A stretch of DNA of 53,721 nt from Kushneria aurantia DSM 21353 (lineage in GTDB: Bacteria; Pseudomonadota; Gammaproteobacteria; Pseudomonadales; Halomonadaceae). The notes beneath the pieces were generated by a model. That model was given only the letters and a program-made list of their open reading frames with translations. It did not search any database and was not told the DNA's origin. The stretch covers positions 1-53,721 of the forward strand of contig NZ_KB907886.1 of assembly GCF_000382245.1 (NCBI RefSeq), given 5' to 3'. Within the stretch, counting starts at the first letter, position 1. Every line of letters starts with the position of its first letter. Positions 17,097-25,529 of this stretch are shown in pieces. The translations under genes and the position numbers were made by a program.

Positions 17097-18233
17097 TCAA
17101 GCGTTATCACTTTCCGCTTCGAACGCACTATGATAACGCCCCTTGCCTTCGTTCTTGGCGCGATAGAGCGCGTGGTCGGCCCGACGGATCAGCTTTTCAA
17201 GCTCCACACGTTTTAGATCGCGGGCGTCTTCCAGCCGGCTGATGCCGATACTGGCATCGATCCGGGTATCATCCTGGCGCATCTCGCGGATGGCCCTCAA
17301 AAGGCGCTCGGCGATGACCACCGGCGTCTTCTCATCGGCCCCCGGCAGCAGCAGCAGGAATTCATCACCGCCCCAGCGCGCCACCAGGTCCTCGTTACGC
17401 AGCACATCACGAAAACAGTCGGCCACCTGGATCAGCAGATTATCCCCCTCCTCATGGCCCAGCCGGTCGTTGACGTCCTTGAAACCGTCGAGGTCAACAT
17501 AAAGCAGCGCCACCGGTACACGACCGGCCAGCCGGCGTCGCATCAACGACACCGCCCGATAAAACCCCTGACGACTATAGAGGCGCGTCAGGTGATCGTA
17601 GTCGGCCTCCAGGCGACTCCGATAGCTTTTGAGCAGCGACGCTTCTGTCTGGGCGCTGAGCTGGCGAGAAAACCAGTCCATCAATAGCCAGAAGACAGGG
17701 CCCTGCAGGATAAAAACCCAATAAAGCGGTTCCGACTGAAAGGGCACCGCCAGCTTGAGCGGCAGGTCGCACAGCAGCACCAGCGTCAGCGACAGGCGTG
17801 GACGGCCGATACACAGCGCCGGACAGAGACTGGCCACGACCAGCATCACCGCAATGGACAGTGTCGCTGCGGCACCACCCGCCATCAGCCCGGCGACTGC
17901 CATGACACCGAGCGAGGCGGCCCACAGCAGCTGATGCAGCATGATGCCGTCGACCCGAGCCTCGCGCTTCGTTTTCAGATCGTGGCGCAGGCGGCGCTGC
18001 AATTCGAGGCGCCAGACAAGAAAAACACACTGCAGCAGCGACAGCTGCACCCACACTGCCGAGCCGCTCTCCAGCGCTAAAGCCGTGGTGACCAGCAGAG
18101 CCGAGCCGATACCGGCCAGCACGATCGGCAGCCAGTTGATCGGCCCATCCACCAGTTGTCGCAGTACCTCTTCGGGGAGGTCACGTTCACAGCCCGACAG
18201 CCAGCGCATCAAACGCCAGCGGGGCAGGCTCAT
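17097..18233 (-). CDS. Membrane-bound diguanylate cyclase (GGDEF)
   Basis: A 378-residue protein from ATG 18233, with six or so hydrophobic segments over residues 30-190 and a C-terminal GGDEF domain over about 205-370. The active-site loop RWGGDEFLLL (GGDEF at 288-292) is intact, and RNED five residues before it is an intact inhibitory I-site, so c-di-GMP synthesis with product feedback is expected. DHLTRLYSRQGF and DLDGFKDVNDRLGHEEGD are also conserved. An earlier in-frame ATG at 18329 would overlap the upstream GH15 gene by 41 bases and add a very basic tail. There is no EAL domain. Confidence 0.9.
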   Translation of the reverse strand: MSLPRWRLMRWLSGCERDLPEEVLRQLVDGPINWLPIVLAGIGSALLVTTALALESGSAVWVQLSLLQCVFLVWRLELQRRLRHDLKTKREARVDGIMLHQLLWAASLGVMAVAGLMAGGAAATLSIAVMLVVASLCPALCIGRPRLSLTLVLLCDLPLKLAVPFQSEPLYWVFILQGPVFWLLMDWFSRQLSAQTEASLLKSYRSRLEADYDHLTRLYSRQGFYRAVSLMRRRLAGRVPVALLYVDLDGFKDVNDRLGHEEGDNLLIQVADCFRDVLRNEDLVARWGGDEFLLLLPGADEKTPVVIAERLLRAIREMRQDDTRIDASIGISRLEDARDLKRVELEKLIRRADHALYRAKNEGKGRYHSAFEAESDNA

Positions 18234-18288
18234 ATGTCGCTTGCTTTCCGAGCGCGCCAGCCTCAGACGCCTGAGCAAAAGGCGCAGT

Positions 18289-20118
18289 CTAGTAACAATT
18301 GTCCTCAAGCAGCCCTCCGGAGAGCGCATTGGCTGCGCAGATCAGCGCAAGATGACTGAGCCCCTGGGGCACATTACCCAGATGCGCACCGGTTCCGGGA
18401 TCGACCATCTCGGTCAGTAGCCCCAGATTGCCGTTACAGGCCTTCAGCGCCCGGTCCATCAGGTTTTCAGCCACCTGTTTGTCACCCAGCGCCGCCAGCG
18501 CCTCCACCATCCAGAACGAACAGGCCACGAAAGCACCCTCCTCCTCCTCGCTGCCGGAGTAGCGATAAAGCAGCGCGCCGTCGCGTCCCAGCTCCGCCCG
18601 AATGGCGTCATAGGTTGAGCGCATGCGCTCACGATTGTTCTCGGCGCCGAAGCGGTGCATCAAACACAGGGCAGCGTCGAGCCCCTGAGTCTGCGGATGC
18701 ATGACATAGGCACCGCGCGATTCACACCAGCAGTGCGCGTTGACCCAGGTCTCGATTCGCTCGCGCTCGCGCGACCAGCGCGCGCGCCAGGTAGGCTCCA
18801 GGTAACCCTGGTCGGCCAGCTTAATAGCGTGAGTGAGCGCTTGCCAGCAGGCCATTTTGGAGTGGGTATAGTGCTGCACATCGCCGGGCAGCTCCCAGAT
18901 GCCGGAATCGCGAAAGCGCCAGCGGTCGGCACACTGGTTGGCAAGATCGCACAGCAGCCTGGCGGTAGTGATATCCACAATGTGGCCGGCATCGATAAAC
19001 AGCGACGCGGTCGCCAGCATGTCGCCGAACATGCCCAGTTGAAGCTGACCGCGAGCATTGTTGCCCACCCGCACCGGCTGCGAACCGCGATAGCCGGCCA
19101 GGGGCGGATACTGTTCGGCGGGAATCAGGTCGCCCTGCAGGGTGTAACACACCTGCATATCGGGGCCGTGACGGCGAATCGTCCGGACCAGCCACGAAAA
19201 GGCCGCCTGCGACTCCTCGATAGCGCCGGCATGCACGAAGGCCTTGATCATCAGGCAGGCGTCGCGCACCCAGGCATAGCGATAGTCGTAGTTCTTGTCG
19301 CCACCGATCCGCTCCGGCAGCGAGGTCGTCGCCGCCGCCGCCAGCGCGCCGCTGGGCGAATAGAGCAGAAACTTGAGCGCCAGCGCCGAGCGATGAACGT
19401 GCTCGACATACTGGCCGTCGAAGGCAAGCCCTTCCACCCAGCTGCGCCAGGCAACATCGCTGATCTCGATGTGTCGGTCGATTCGCGCGACCGAAGGCAC
19501 GGCCAGCGGCTCGCCTTCGGCAGCCAGCAGCGCCACCATCGACCGGCTACCCCTGTGCGTCGTCAGTCGCGCTTCGGCACCGCGATCGCCGCAGGTATCG
19601 ACCCGAACGTCATCGGAAAAACGCAGCATGACCTTCAGATCACCGATATTGAAAACCTCGCCGATCGGTGTCTTCTGCAGCCAGGGGCTGGCCGTTTCGG
19701 TATGGGTCCCGGCTCTGAAACTCACGCTCATCTCGACCTCGCCCTCGAGGCCCTCTACCCGGCGCGCCAGCTCACACCAGGGCAGGCGCCCGGCATTATT
19801 GCTGTTGATCGACTCGGTAACGCGCACCCGACCGCTGTCGGTAATAAATTCCGTCTCCAGCACGTTGCTGTTGTCGCGATAGCATCGCTCGACGCGATAT
19901 TCCTCGGCACAAGGCGTCAGAGCGAAGTAACCGCCTACTTCAGGTTCAAGAAGGCGATCGAACAGCGGCGCCTTGTCCATACTCGGCGCGCACCACCAAT
20001 CGATGGCGCCGTCGAGCGCTACCAGCGCCACAGAGCGTCCCTCGCCGATAGCGGCGTAGTCTTCAAGCGGTGCGAAACCGTCGCAGCGCACAGGGTTATC
20101 CATATGTCTCAAACTCAT
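18289..20118 (-). CDS. Glycoside hydrolase family 15 protein (glucoamylase/trehalase-like)
   Basis: A 609-residue cytoplasmic protein of the bacterial GH15 group, with an N-terminal beta-sandwich (about 1-220) and an alpha6/alpha6 barrel. Landmarks are DGAIDWWCAPSMD, NYDYRYAWVRDACLM, DSGIWELPGDVQHYTHSKM (which includes the likely general-acid glutamate), EEEGAFVACSFWMVEALA and LGNVPQGLSHLALI. It would cut alpha-glucosides such as maltooligosaccharides, glycogen ends or trehalose. AAAGAGG precedes the ATG at 20118. No signal peptide is seen. The diguanylate cyclase gene follows on the same strand 55 bases downstream. Confidence 0.9.
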   Translation of the reverse strand: MSLRHMDNPVRCDGFAPLEDYAAIGEGRSVALVALDGAIDWWCAPSMDKAPLFDRLLEPEVGGYFALTPCAEEYRVERCYRDNSNVLETEFITDSGRVRVTESINSNNAGRLPWCELARRVEGLEGEVEMSVSFRAGTHTETASPWLQKTPIGEVFNIGDLKVMLRFSDDVRVDTCGDRGAEARLTTHRGSRSMVALLAAEGEPLAVPSVARIDRHIEISDVAWRSWVEGLAFDGQYVEHVHRSALALKFLLYSPSGALAAAATTSLPERIGGDKNYDYRYAWVRDACLMIKAFVHAGAIEESQAAFSWLVRTIRRHGPDMQVCYTLQGDLIPAEQYPPLAGYRGSQPVRVGNNARGQLQLGMFGDMLATASLFIDAGHIVDITTARLLCDLANQCADRWRFRDSGIWELPGDVQHYTHSKMACWQALTHAIKLADQGYLEPTWRARWSRERERIETWVNAHCWCESRGAYVMHPQTQGLDAALCLMHRFGAENNRERMRSTYDAIRAELGRDGALLYRYSGSEEEEGAFVACSFWMVEALAALGDKQVAENLMDRALKACNGNLGLLTEMVDPGTGAHLGNVPQGLSHLALICAANALSGGLLEDNCY

Positions 20119-20360
20119 TGCTGCCTCTTTATCGCTACACAGGTTGACAGTGGAAGGCGTTAAACCGTGTCGCGCCGCATTACCCAAACGGCCCTGACAC
20201 CTCTATCGATATTCGATATTGAGACCCACAGGCCGTCGCATAGTGCAATCAACACGCACTGCTCGGCTTTTCACGACTTTAAGTCGCCGCCAAACAGGTT
20301 ATTCTGGCCGGCACTTCAGAAACGACTTCACCCTTTCAACGCGAGGCCCGAAAGAGACCC

Positions 20361-21152
20361 ATGATTTTTCTGCTCTATCTGCTGCTCGGCGCTGTCGCCG
20401 GTGTTCTGGCCGGTCTATTCGGCGTGGGTGGCGGCCTGATCATGGTACCGGTACTGGTACACAGCTTTACCCTGCTGAATATCGACCCGGCCGTGGTGAC
20501 CCAGATGGCGGTCGGCACCTCGCTTGCCACTATCATTTTCACTTCACTCAATTCGATTTACGGCCACCACAAAAAGGGCGCCACACGCTGGCCGCTGGTC
20601 GGCTGGATGAGCCTGGGCATTGTGGCCGGTAGCGCTCTCGGTGCGCTCACGGCCACGCTTATTCCCGGCCAGCAGCTGCAGTTCCTGATTGGCCTTTTCG
20701 CCATCGTGATGGCCATTCAGATCGCTTTTGATCTACGTCCGGGGGGCGGTGATGACACCTACCGCCCGCCGGGACGCAGCTGGCTGATCGGCGGCGGCAG
20801 TATTATCGGCTGGGCCTCGTCGATTTTCGGCATCGGCGGCGGTTCGCTTACCGTCCCCTTTCTGCTGTGGCGCAACCTGCCCGCGCGCGCGGCGGTGGGC
20901 ACTTCAGCAGCCTGCGGCCTGCCGATCGCGATAGCGGGCGCTCTTTCCTTCATGTGGTTCGGCCACGACCAGAGCAACCTGCCCGCCTGGAGCGTTGGCT
21001 ATGTCTACCTGCCGGCCGTGCTTGGCATCGCGCTGACCAGCATGGTTTCGGCGCGGCTGGGCGTGCGGCTGGCCCATCAGCTGCCCCAGAAATTGCTCAA
21101 GCGACTCTTTGCACTACTACTGGTCGCTATCGGCATCAGCTTTCTGATATGA
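20361..21152 (+). CDS. TauE/SafE-family (TSUP) anion permease
   Basis: A 263-residue inner-membrane protein with eight hydrophobic segments arranged as two repeats. Each repeat opens with the family's glycine-rich motif: GLFGVGGGLIMVPVL near residue 20 and SIFGIGGGSLTVPFL near residue 155. Members move sulfite, sulfoacetate or related organic anions outward. AAAGAGA lies upstream of the ATG. No sulfur-compound catabolic gene is adjacent, so the cargo is open. Confidence 0.88.
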   Translation: MIFLLYLLLGAVAGVLAGLFGVGGGLIMVPVLVHSFTLLNIDPAVVTQMAVGTSLATIIFTSLNSIYGHHKKGATRWPLVGWMSLGIVAGSALGALTATLIPGQQLQFLIGLFAIVMAIQIAFDLRPGGGDDTYRPPGRSWLIGGGSIIGWASSIFGIGGGSLTVPFLLWRNLPARAAVGTSAACGLPIAIAGALSFMWFGHDQSNLPAWSVGYVYLPAVLGIALTSMVSARLGVRLAHQLPQKLLKRLFALLLVAIGISFLI

Positions 21153-21299
21153 CCATGAACGCACTGTTGGCGACGCCCTGCTCAACCTCCTTGAGCCTGT
21201 TATCGGCATCGTACGCTAATGTATTAATAGCAACGAAGTATAGTTAGAAAACTCCCTGCCACTGAATCTTATCGCTCCGGGGGCCGGGTGGCAGACAGA

Positions 21300-21315
21300 T
21301 GTTTCACGTGAAACA
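21300..21315. other. parS centromere site (ParB binding), copy 1
   Basis: TGTTTCACGTGAAACA is a perfect 16-base palindrome identical to the conserved bacterial parS consensus. It is intergenic, 148 bases after the TauE/SafE gene and 108 bases before the next start codon. ParB loads here and spreads to guide chromosome segregation. parS sites cluster near the replication origin in most bacteria, so this also hints at the position of the window on the chromosome. Confidence 0.9.
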
Positions 21316-21422
21316 TTCCACTCGGAAAAGTCCGGCATTCGTGGCCGCCCAAAAGCTATAATGACGGCAGACGCCACCCATCCCCGGGCGCTTTTTCGTC
21401 AAAGCGCATCGACCTGAAGCTC

Positions 21423-22598
21423 ATGACCGATCTTAACGCCTTCGAGTACCGCCCCTTTATTCCACTGAGTGAATTCAGCCCACCGCCCTGGCCGGAGCGC
21501 GAGGCGTTGCGCATGGCGATTCGTCGCACCAAACGCATGCTGACACGCCATGAAGAGCGCCCCATCATCGCCGAGGACCGCCTTCAGCGTGACATCAACG
21601 CACTGAACGACAGAGACAGGGTGGCGCCACCGCACTGCGAACCGCTGTTCAAAGAGCTCGCCATGACGCTGGATGCGTGGTCGCAAGAAATACGACCGAC
21701 GCGCTGGCTGCAGCTGATCGTGATGCCACCGGGCTATCGTCATGAACTATTGGGCGAGTGGGCCCGGCGAAAGGGGCACGAAGTGTTGTCGACGCCAAAG
21801 CGTGAGACGCTGCTTGAAGAAGTCGCGGTTGAAATCCCCGATCTCCATGGCGAAGGCGTGCTGGTCATTCCCCGACTTGAAGAGTGGTTCATGCGCCATC
21901 GCTGCGGTCTGGAAGCAGTACGCCGGCTGCTGGAACAAATCGCCGGTCTGGAACGCCACTGTGTGATCGGCTGCCAGAGCTGGGGCTGGGCCTATCTCGG
22001 CCGTGCCATCGAGGCGCATCTTATGCTGCCCGAACCGCTCACCTTCCAGCCTTTCGACGAGCAGCGCCTATGCCAGTGGCTGGCCAATAGTGTGGCCGAT
22101 GATGATTTCTCGGGCACTCGCTTCCGGCTGCGTGAAAGCGGCCAGGATATCTTTGCCACCGATGAAAAGGGTCAGCCCGAAAGTAACTATTTCAAGGTGC
22201 TGGCGGCACATAGCCGTGGCATCCCCTGGGTAGCGCGCGATCTGTGGCGCAGCAGCCTGCGCTCACGCATTGAAATGGAAGACGACGACAGCAGCGAACC
22301 GCTGCCCTTCGAAGATGAGCAGACCCTGTGGGTGGTGGCACTGGACGAGTTTTCCCTGCCCGGCAGCGGGGATTCACGCGCGCTGCTGATCCTGCATGCA
22401 CTACTGATTCACGGCGCGCTGGCGCGCACCGAGCTGGAGCGCGTGCTGCCGGACCCCGGGCCGCGCCCGATGCTGCATGCTCTGTTGGGTGCCGGCCTTA
22501 TAGAACAGCACGACGGTCAGCTACGTATCGTATCGGCAGCCTATCCCGCCATTCGCAATGGCCTGGCAACTGCCGGCTTTCCGCTTGATCGCAACTGA
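21423..22598 (+). CDS. Uncharacterised 391-residue protein paired with an MscS channel
   Basis: I do not recognise a named family. The protein is soluble and acidic, with no signal peptide. Strand-like segments alternate with helices: WLQLIVMPPGYRHELLGEW, GEGVLVIPRLEEWFMRH, and GLERHCVIGCQSWGWAYL. This recalls a P-loop ATPase core with a Walker B-like strand, but there is no Walker A motif. The C-terminal 80 residues (LLILHALLIHGALARTEL, LGAGLIEQHDGQLRIVS) resemble a winged helix. The gene sits 61 bases before an MscS-type channel on the same strand, which suggests a shared transcript. Function is unknown. Confidence 0.75.
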   Translation: MTDLNAFEYRPFIPLSEFSPPPWPEREALRMAIRRTKRMLTRHEERPIIAEDRLQRDINALNDRDRVAPPHCEPLFKELAMTLDAWSQEIRPTRWLQLIVMPPGYRHELLGEWARRKGHEVLSTPKRETLLEEVAVEIPDLHGEGVLVIPRLEEWFMRHRCGLEAVRRLLEQIAGLERHCVIGCQSWGWAYLGRAIEAHLMLPEPLTFQPFDEQRLCQWLANSVADDDFSGTRFRLRESGQDIFATDEKGQPESNYFKVLAAHSRGIPWVARDLWRSSLRSRIEMEDDDSSEPLPFEDEQTLWVVALDEFSLPGSGDSRALLILHALLIHGALARTELERVLPDPGPRPMLHALLGAGLIEQHDGQLRIVSAAYPAIRNGLATAGFPLDRN

Positions 22599-22659
22599 GT
22601 GTCGCGATCGGGTTGTCATCAGGTCGGGACAGCACTGCAACACAGGGAGATAGTAAACG

Positions 22660-23481
22660 ATGAGCGACTCAATCGGCGCCAGCGACAGCGGCGAGCAGCT
22701 ACTGCGGAGTTTCCAGAACATCGACCTGGTCTCGGTCATACTGATCCTGCTGGGCACCTGGCTGGCTATCGCACTGGTACGCCGCACACTGCCCTGGCTT
22801 GCCGAGCGCGGCCCCAAGCGTACCCGGCTGCTGCTGCTGGGTACCGTGCCGCTGTTTCGCCTGCTGGCGCTGGCCGTCGCCATTTTGTGGATTACACCGC
22901 TGATCTTTAACGTCACCCTGCAGAATTTCCTCGTCATTGCAGGTGCCGCCAGCGTGGCGGTGGGCTTCGCCTTCAAGGATTACATCAGCAGTCTGATTGC
23001 CGGCGTGGTGGCACTGTTCGAGAAACCCTGGCGAGCCGGTGACTGGGTCAAAATCGGCGACGACTACGGCGAGGTTCGCTCGGTGGGGCTACGTGCCATT
23101 CAGCTGCAGACACTGCATGACGACACCATCACCGTGCCACATCTCAAACTGTGGGACAGCCACATCAGCAACGCCAACGCCGGCGCCCGCACCCTGATGT
23201 GCGTTACCGACTTCTACCTCGATCCGCGCCACGACAGCTACCAGCTGCGCGCCGCCCTGCGCGACGTGGCGCTGACCAGCGCCTGGCTCGACTACGACCG
23301 GCCGGTCATCGTGTTTGTCGAGCAGACCGAATGGGGCACCCACTACGAGATTCGCGCCTACCCCTTCGACATGCGCGACCAGGGGAGCTTCCGAAGTGAC
23401 CTGACCGTGCGCGGCAAGGAGGCGATTCACGCCCGGGGCGGCGTGGAGATCGCGGCAACGGCGGCGGGTGTGGCGGGCTGA
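22660..23481 (+). CDS. MscS-family mechanosensitive ion channel
   Basis: A 273-residue inner-membrane protein with about three hydrophobic segments before the pore. The pore helix and beta domain read LVIAGAASVAVGFAFKDYI and then LFEKPWRAGDWVKIGDDYG, the conserved MscS core. The C-terminal alpha-beta domain is short. Such channels release solutes on hypo-osmotic shock, a relevant function in a halophile. ACAGGGAGA lies upstream of the ATG. Compared with E. coli MscS (286 residues) it is complete. Its partner is the unknown protein encoded directly upstream. Confidence 0.9.
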   Translation: MSDSIGASDSGEQLLRSFQNIDLVSVILILLGTWLAIALVRRTLPWLAERGPKRTRLLLLGTVPLFRLLALAVAILWITPLIFNVTLQNFLVIAGAASVAVGFAFKDYISSLIAGVVALFEKPWRAGDWVKIGDDYGEVRSVGLRAIQLQTLHDDTITVPHLKLWDSHISNANAGARTLMCVTDFYLDPRHDSYQLRAALRDVALTSAWLDYDRPVIVFVEQTEWGTHYEIRAYPFDMRDQGSFRSDLTVRGKEAIHARGGVEIAATAAGVAG

Positions 23482-23498
23482 GCGAAACGCGCTCAGCC
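23476..23498. terminator. Shared terminator hairpin between convergent genes
   Basis: GGCTGAGCG at 23476-23484 pairs perfectly with CGCTCAGCC at 23490-23498 over a five-base loop. It overlaps the ends of both the MscS gene and the convergent EamA gene, so it can act in either direction. No T-run is present. Confidence 0.6.
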
Positions 23499-24389
23499 AT
23501 CTACCGACCGGCGCACCGGCCACAGCTCCAGCGCCGCTGCCGTGATCACCAGTACCGCTCCGAGGACCGCGAGCGCACCGAAGGGCTCATTGGCCAGCCA
23601 GGCCGCCGACAGCACCCCCACCAGCACCTCACTCATCAACAGAATGCCCACTCGGGTGGGGTCGAGCCGCGCGGTGGCCCACAGCAGCGCGACCATCGCC
23701 AGCCCCCACCAGAGCCCGCCGGCCAGCAGTAGCTGTCCCGCCGCCAGCGGCCATGCCGCGAGCGCCGGCAGCCCCGGCCAGGGGGTCATCAGAGTGGCCA
23801 GCACCAGCGCCGCCAGCGCCCCGCCAAGGGCAAACACGAAAGCGCTTACCGCCGCTCCCGGCATCGGCGACAGCCGCATACCGGTGGTCGCCAGCGCCCA
23901 TATCACCCCGGAGGCCAGCCCCAGCCAGTCGCCTACCCCCTGCGGCAGCGGCAGCCCCCCTTCGGCGCTCAAGACCAGCGCCAGACCGCAAAGCCCCACC
24001 ACAATGACCGCATAGCGCAGCGGCGGCACCGGCCAGCGCAGCGCGAGACGCGCGATCAGCGTGCTCCATACCGGGGTGAGATAGAACAGCAGAATCACCG
24101 TCGCCACCCGGCCATGTACCAGGCCGATGGAGTAGAACATGAAGGAGGCGCCGCCCAGCAGCAGCCATAGCAGTGACCGTAGCGGCAGACGGCGCAGATC
24201 ACCGCGGTAGTAGAGCGCCGCCGGACTCAGCACCACCAGCGCCATCAGCGTGGCGGCCAGCGAGCCCCAGCCGCCGGGCAGGAACTGCGTCGAAATGGCA
24301 CGTATCGGCAGCCAGTAGAGCCCCCATACCGAACCCGCCAGCACTACCAGGGCACTGGCGAGATACTGCTGTTGTCGCACCGACCTCAT
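23493..24389 (-). CDS. EamA/DMT-family transporter
   Basis: A 298-residue inner-membrane protein with ten hydrophobic segments forming two EamA repeats. LLWLLLGGASFMFYSIGLV and LLMSEVLVGVLSAAWLANEP (end of second repeat) are typical of drug/metabolite transporters, which mostly export amino acids or other metabolites. The ATG at 24389 starts MRSVRQQQYLASALVVL. It lies downstream of a second EamA gene on the same strand, separated by 114 bases that hold a parS site, so the two are probably separate transcripts. Confidence 0.85.
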   Translation of the reverse strand: MRSVRQQQYLASALVVLAGSVWGLYWLPIRAISTQFLPGGWGSLAATLMALVVLSPAALYYRGDLRRLPLRSLLWLLLGGASFMFYSIGLVHGRVATVILLFYLTPVWSTLIARLALRWPVPPLRYAVIVVGLCGLALVLSAEGGLPLPQGVGDWLGLASGVIWALATTGMRLSPMPGAAVSAFVFALGGALAALVLATLMTPWPGLPALAAWPLAAGQLLLAGGLWWGLAMVALLWATARLDPTRVGILLMSEVLVGVLSAAWLANEPFGALAVLGAVLVITAAALELWPVRRSVDG

Positions 24390-24472
24390 CGACTTCTCCG
24401 CTATGCCATTAAAACCACAGGGCCATTCAAAACACAGGATAGTGACACGACAGACCAGGGTGCGAAGACTGC

Positions 24473-24488
24473 TGTTTCACGTGAAACA
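24473..24488. other. parS centromere site (ParB binding), copy 2
   Basis: A second perfect TGTTTCACGTGAAACA, 3.2 kb from the first, in the short gap between two EamA transporter genes. Two exact copies of a 16-base consensus this close cannot be chance. This strengthens the view that the region is a ParB loading zone. Confidence 0.9.
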
Positions 24489-24503
24489 CCATCCCGCGCG
24501 CGA

Positions 24504-25484
24504 TCAACACCTCCGGCGCCCTGCCCTGAACGTGGCGCTGCCGGCCACTGCAATCATTACCATCCCGACCAGTGACAATACTCCCGGCCACTCGGCGAAC
24601 AGCACAAGCCCCCACAGGGTGGCAAAAATCAGATAGCTGTAGTCACAGGTTGCGATGCGTACCGCGCTACCCAGCTGATAAGCGCGCGCCATGGTGACAC
24701 TGGCGGTCACGATCAAAAACGCCAGCACGGCACTCACGCCCCACAGCGAGGACGTCGCCTCCTGCCAGCCGCTCAACACGAAAGCGTGGTGGGCCACCCT
24801 GTCGGCGGGGAGATCGACCACTGCCAGCAGCGCCAGCATCGGCAACGCCAGTAGCGGAAAACTCAGGTTGAGTCCCAGCGACAGCATCAGAGCGCTCTCG
24901 TACTGACAGCGATAGCGGGTGATCAACGCCGCCAGTGCATAGCAGACGGCCCCGCCCAGAGGCAGCAGCATGGCCATTGAAAAATGCTCGGTTCCCGGCT
25001 GCAGAACAGCCAGTACGCCGCCAAAACCGACGATCAACGCGATTAGCGTGCCCCGGTCGAGCGCCTCGCGGCGATCCAGCACGGCCACCATCAGGGGTGC
25101 GGTATAGAGCCCGGCAGCCACCAGCGACAGCGGCAGCAATGGCAGCGCGGTATACACCAGCAGCCACATCAGCGCCATCAGTACGCTGCGTAACGCCACC
25201 CAGCGCCGCCGCTGCGGCCGCGCTGAACAGCGCCAGCGGGCCATTAAAAAGGCCAAAAGAGGAAGCGCGAAGGCAGCGCGCATCACATAGAGCTGCCAGA
25301 CCCCGATCTGCTCGACCGACAGCTTGATCAGCGCATCGCTGGTAGCAAGCGCCAGATTGCAGATCACAATCATGAGGACCGCCTCGCCCTCTCCACCCCT
25401 TGAGAACCAGCTTTCATTCATGTCGCTTATTGCCTTGTCGATTGACATCAATGAAAGGGTGATGGAGCTTGCCCCCTTTTTCAT
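24504..25484 (-). CDS. EamA/DMT-family transporter (RhaT/RarD-like)
   Basis: A 326-residue form from ATG 25484; starts at 25448 (MSIDKAISDMNE) or 25421 are possible and would give a more usual N-terminus before the first membrane helix. Ten hydrophobic segments form two EamA repeats, with VGFGGVLAVLQPGTEHFS at the repeat junction and SYLIFATLWGLVLFAEWP in the last repeat. It is divergent from, and nearly touching, a LysR gene at 25530, which is the likely regulator. Cargo unknown; an exported amino acid or drug is typical. Confidence 0.83.
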   Translation of the reverse strand: MKKGASSITLSLMSIDKAISDMNESWFSRGGEGEAVLMIVICNLALATSDALIKLSVEQIGVWQLYVMRAAFALPLLAFLMARWRCSARPQRRRWVALRSVLMALMWLLVYTALPLLPLSLVAAGLYTAPLMVAVLDRREALDRGTLIALIVGFGGVLAVLQPGTEHFSMAMLLPLGGAVCYALAALITRYRCQYESALMLSLGLNLSFPLLALPMLALLAVVDLPADRVAHHAFVLSGWQEATSSLWGVSAVLAFLIVTASVTMARAYQLGSAVRIATCDYSYLIFATLWGLVLFAEWPGVLSLVGMVMIAVAGSATFRAGRRRC

Positions 25485-25529
25485 GCGATCTTATTGTCCT
25501 TTCGATTAACCTCAGGTCAATCCAACACC

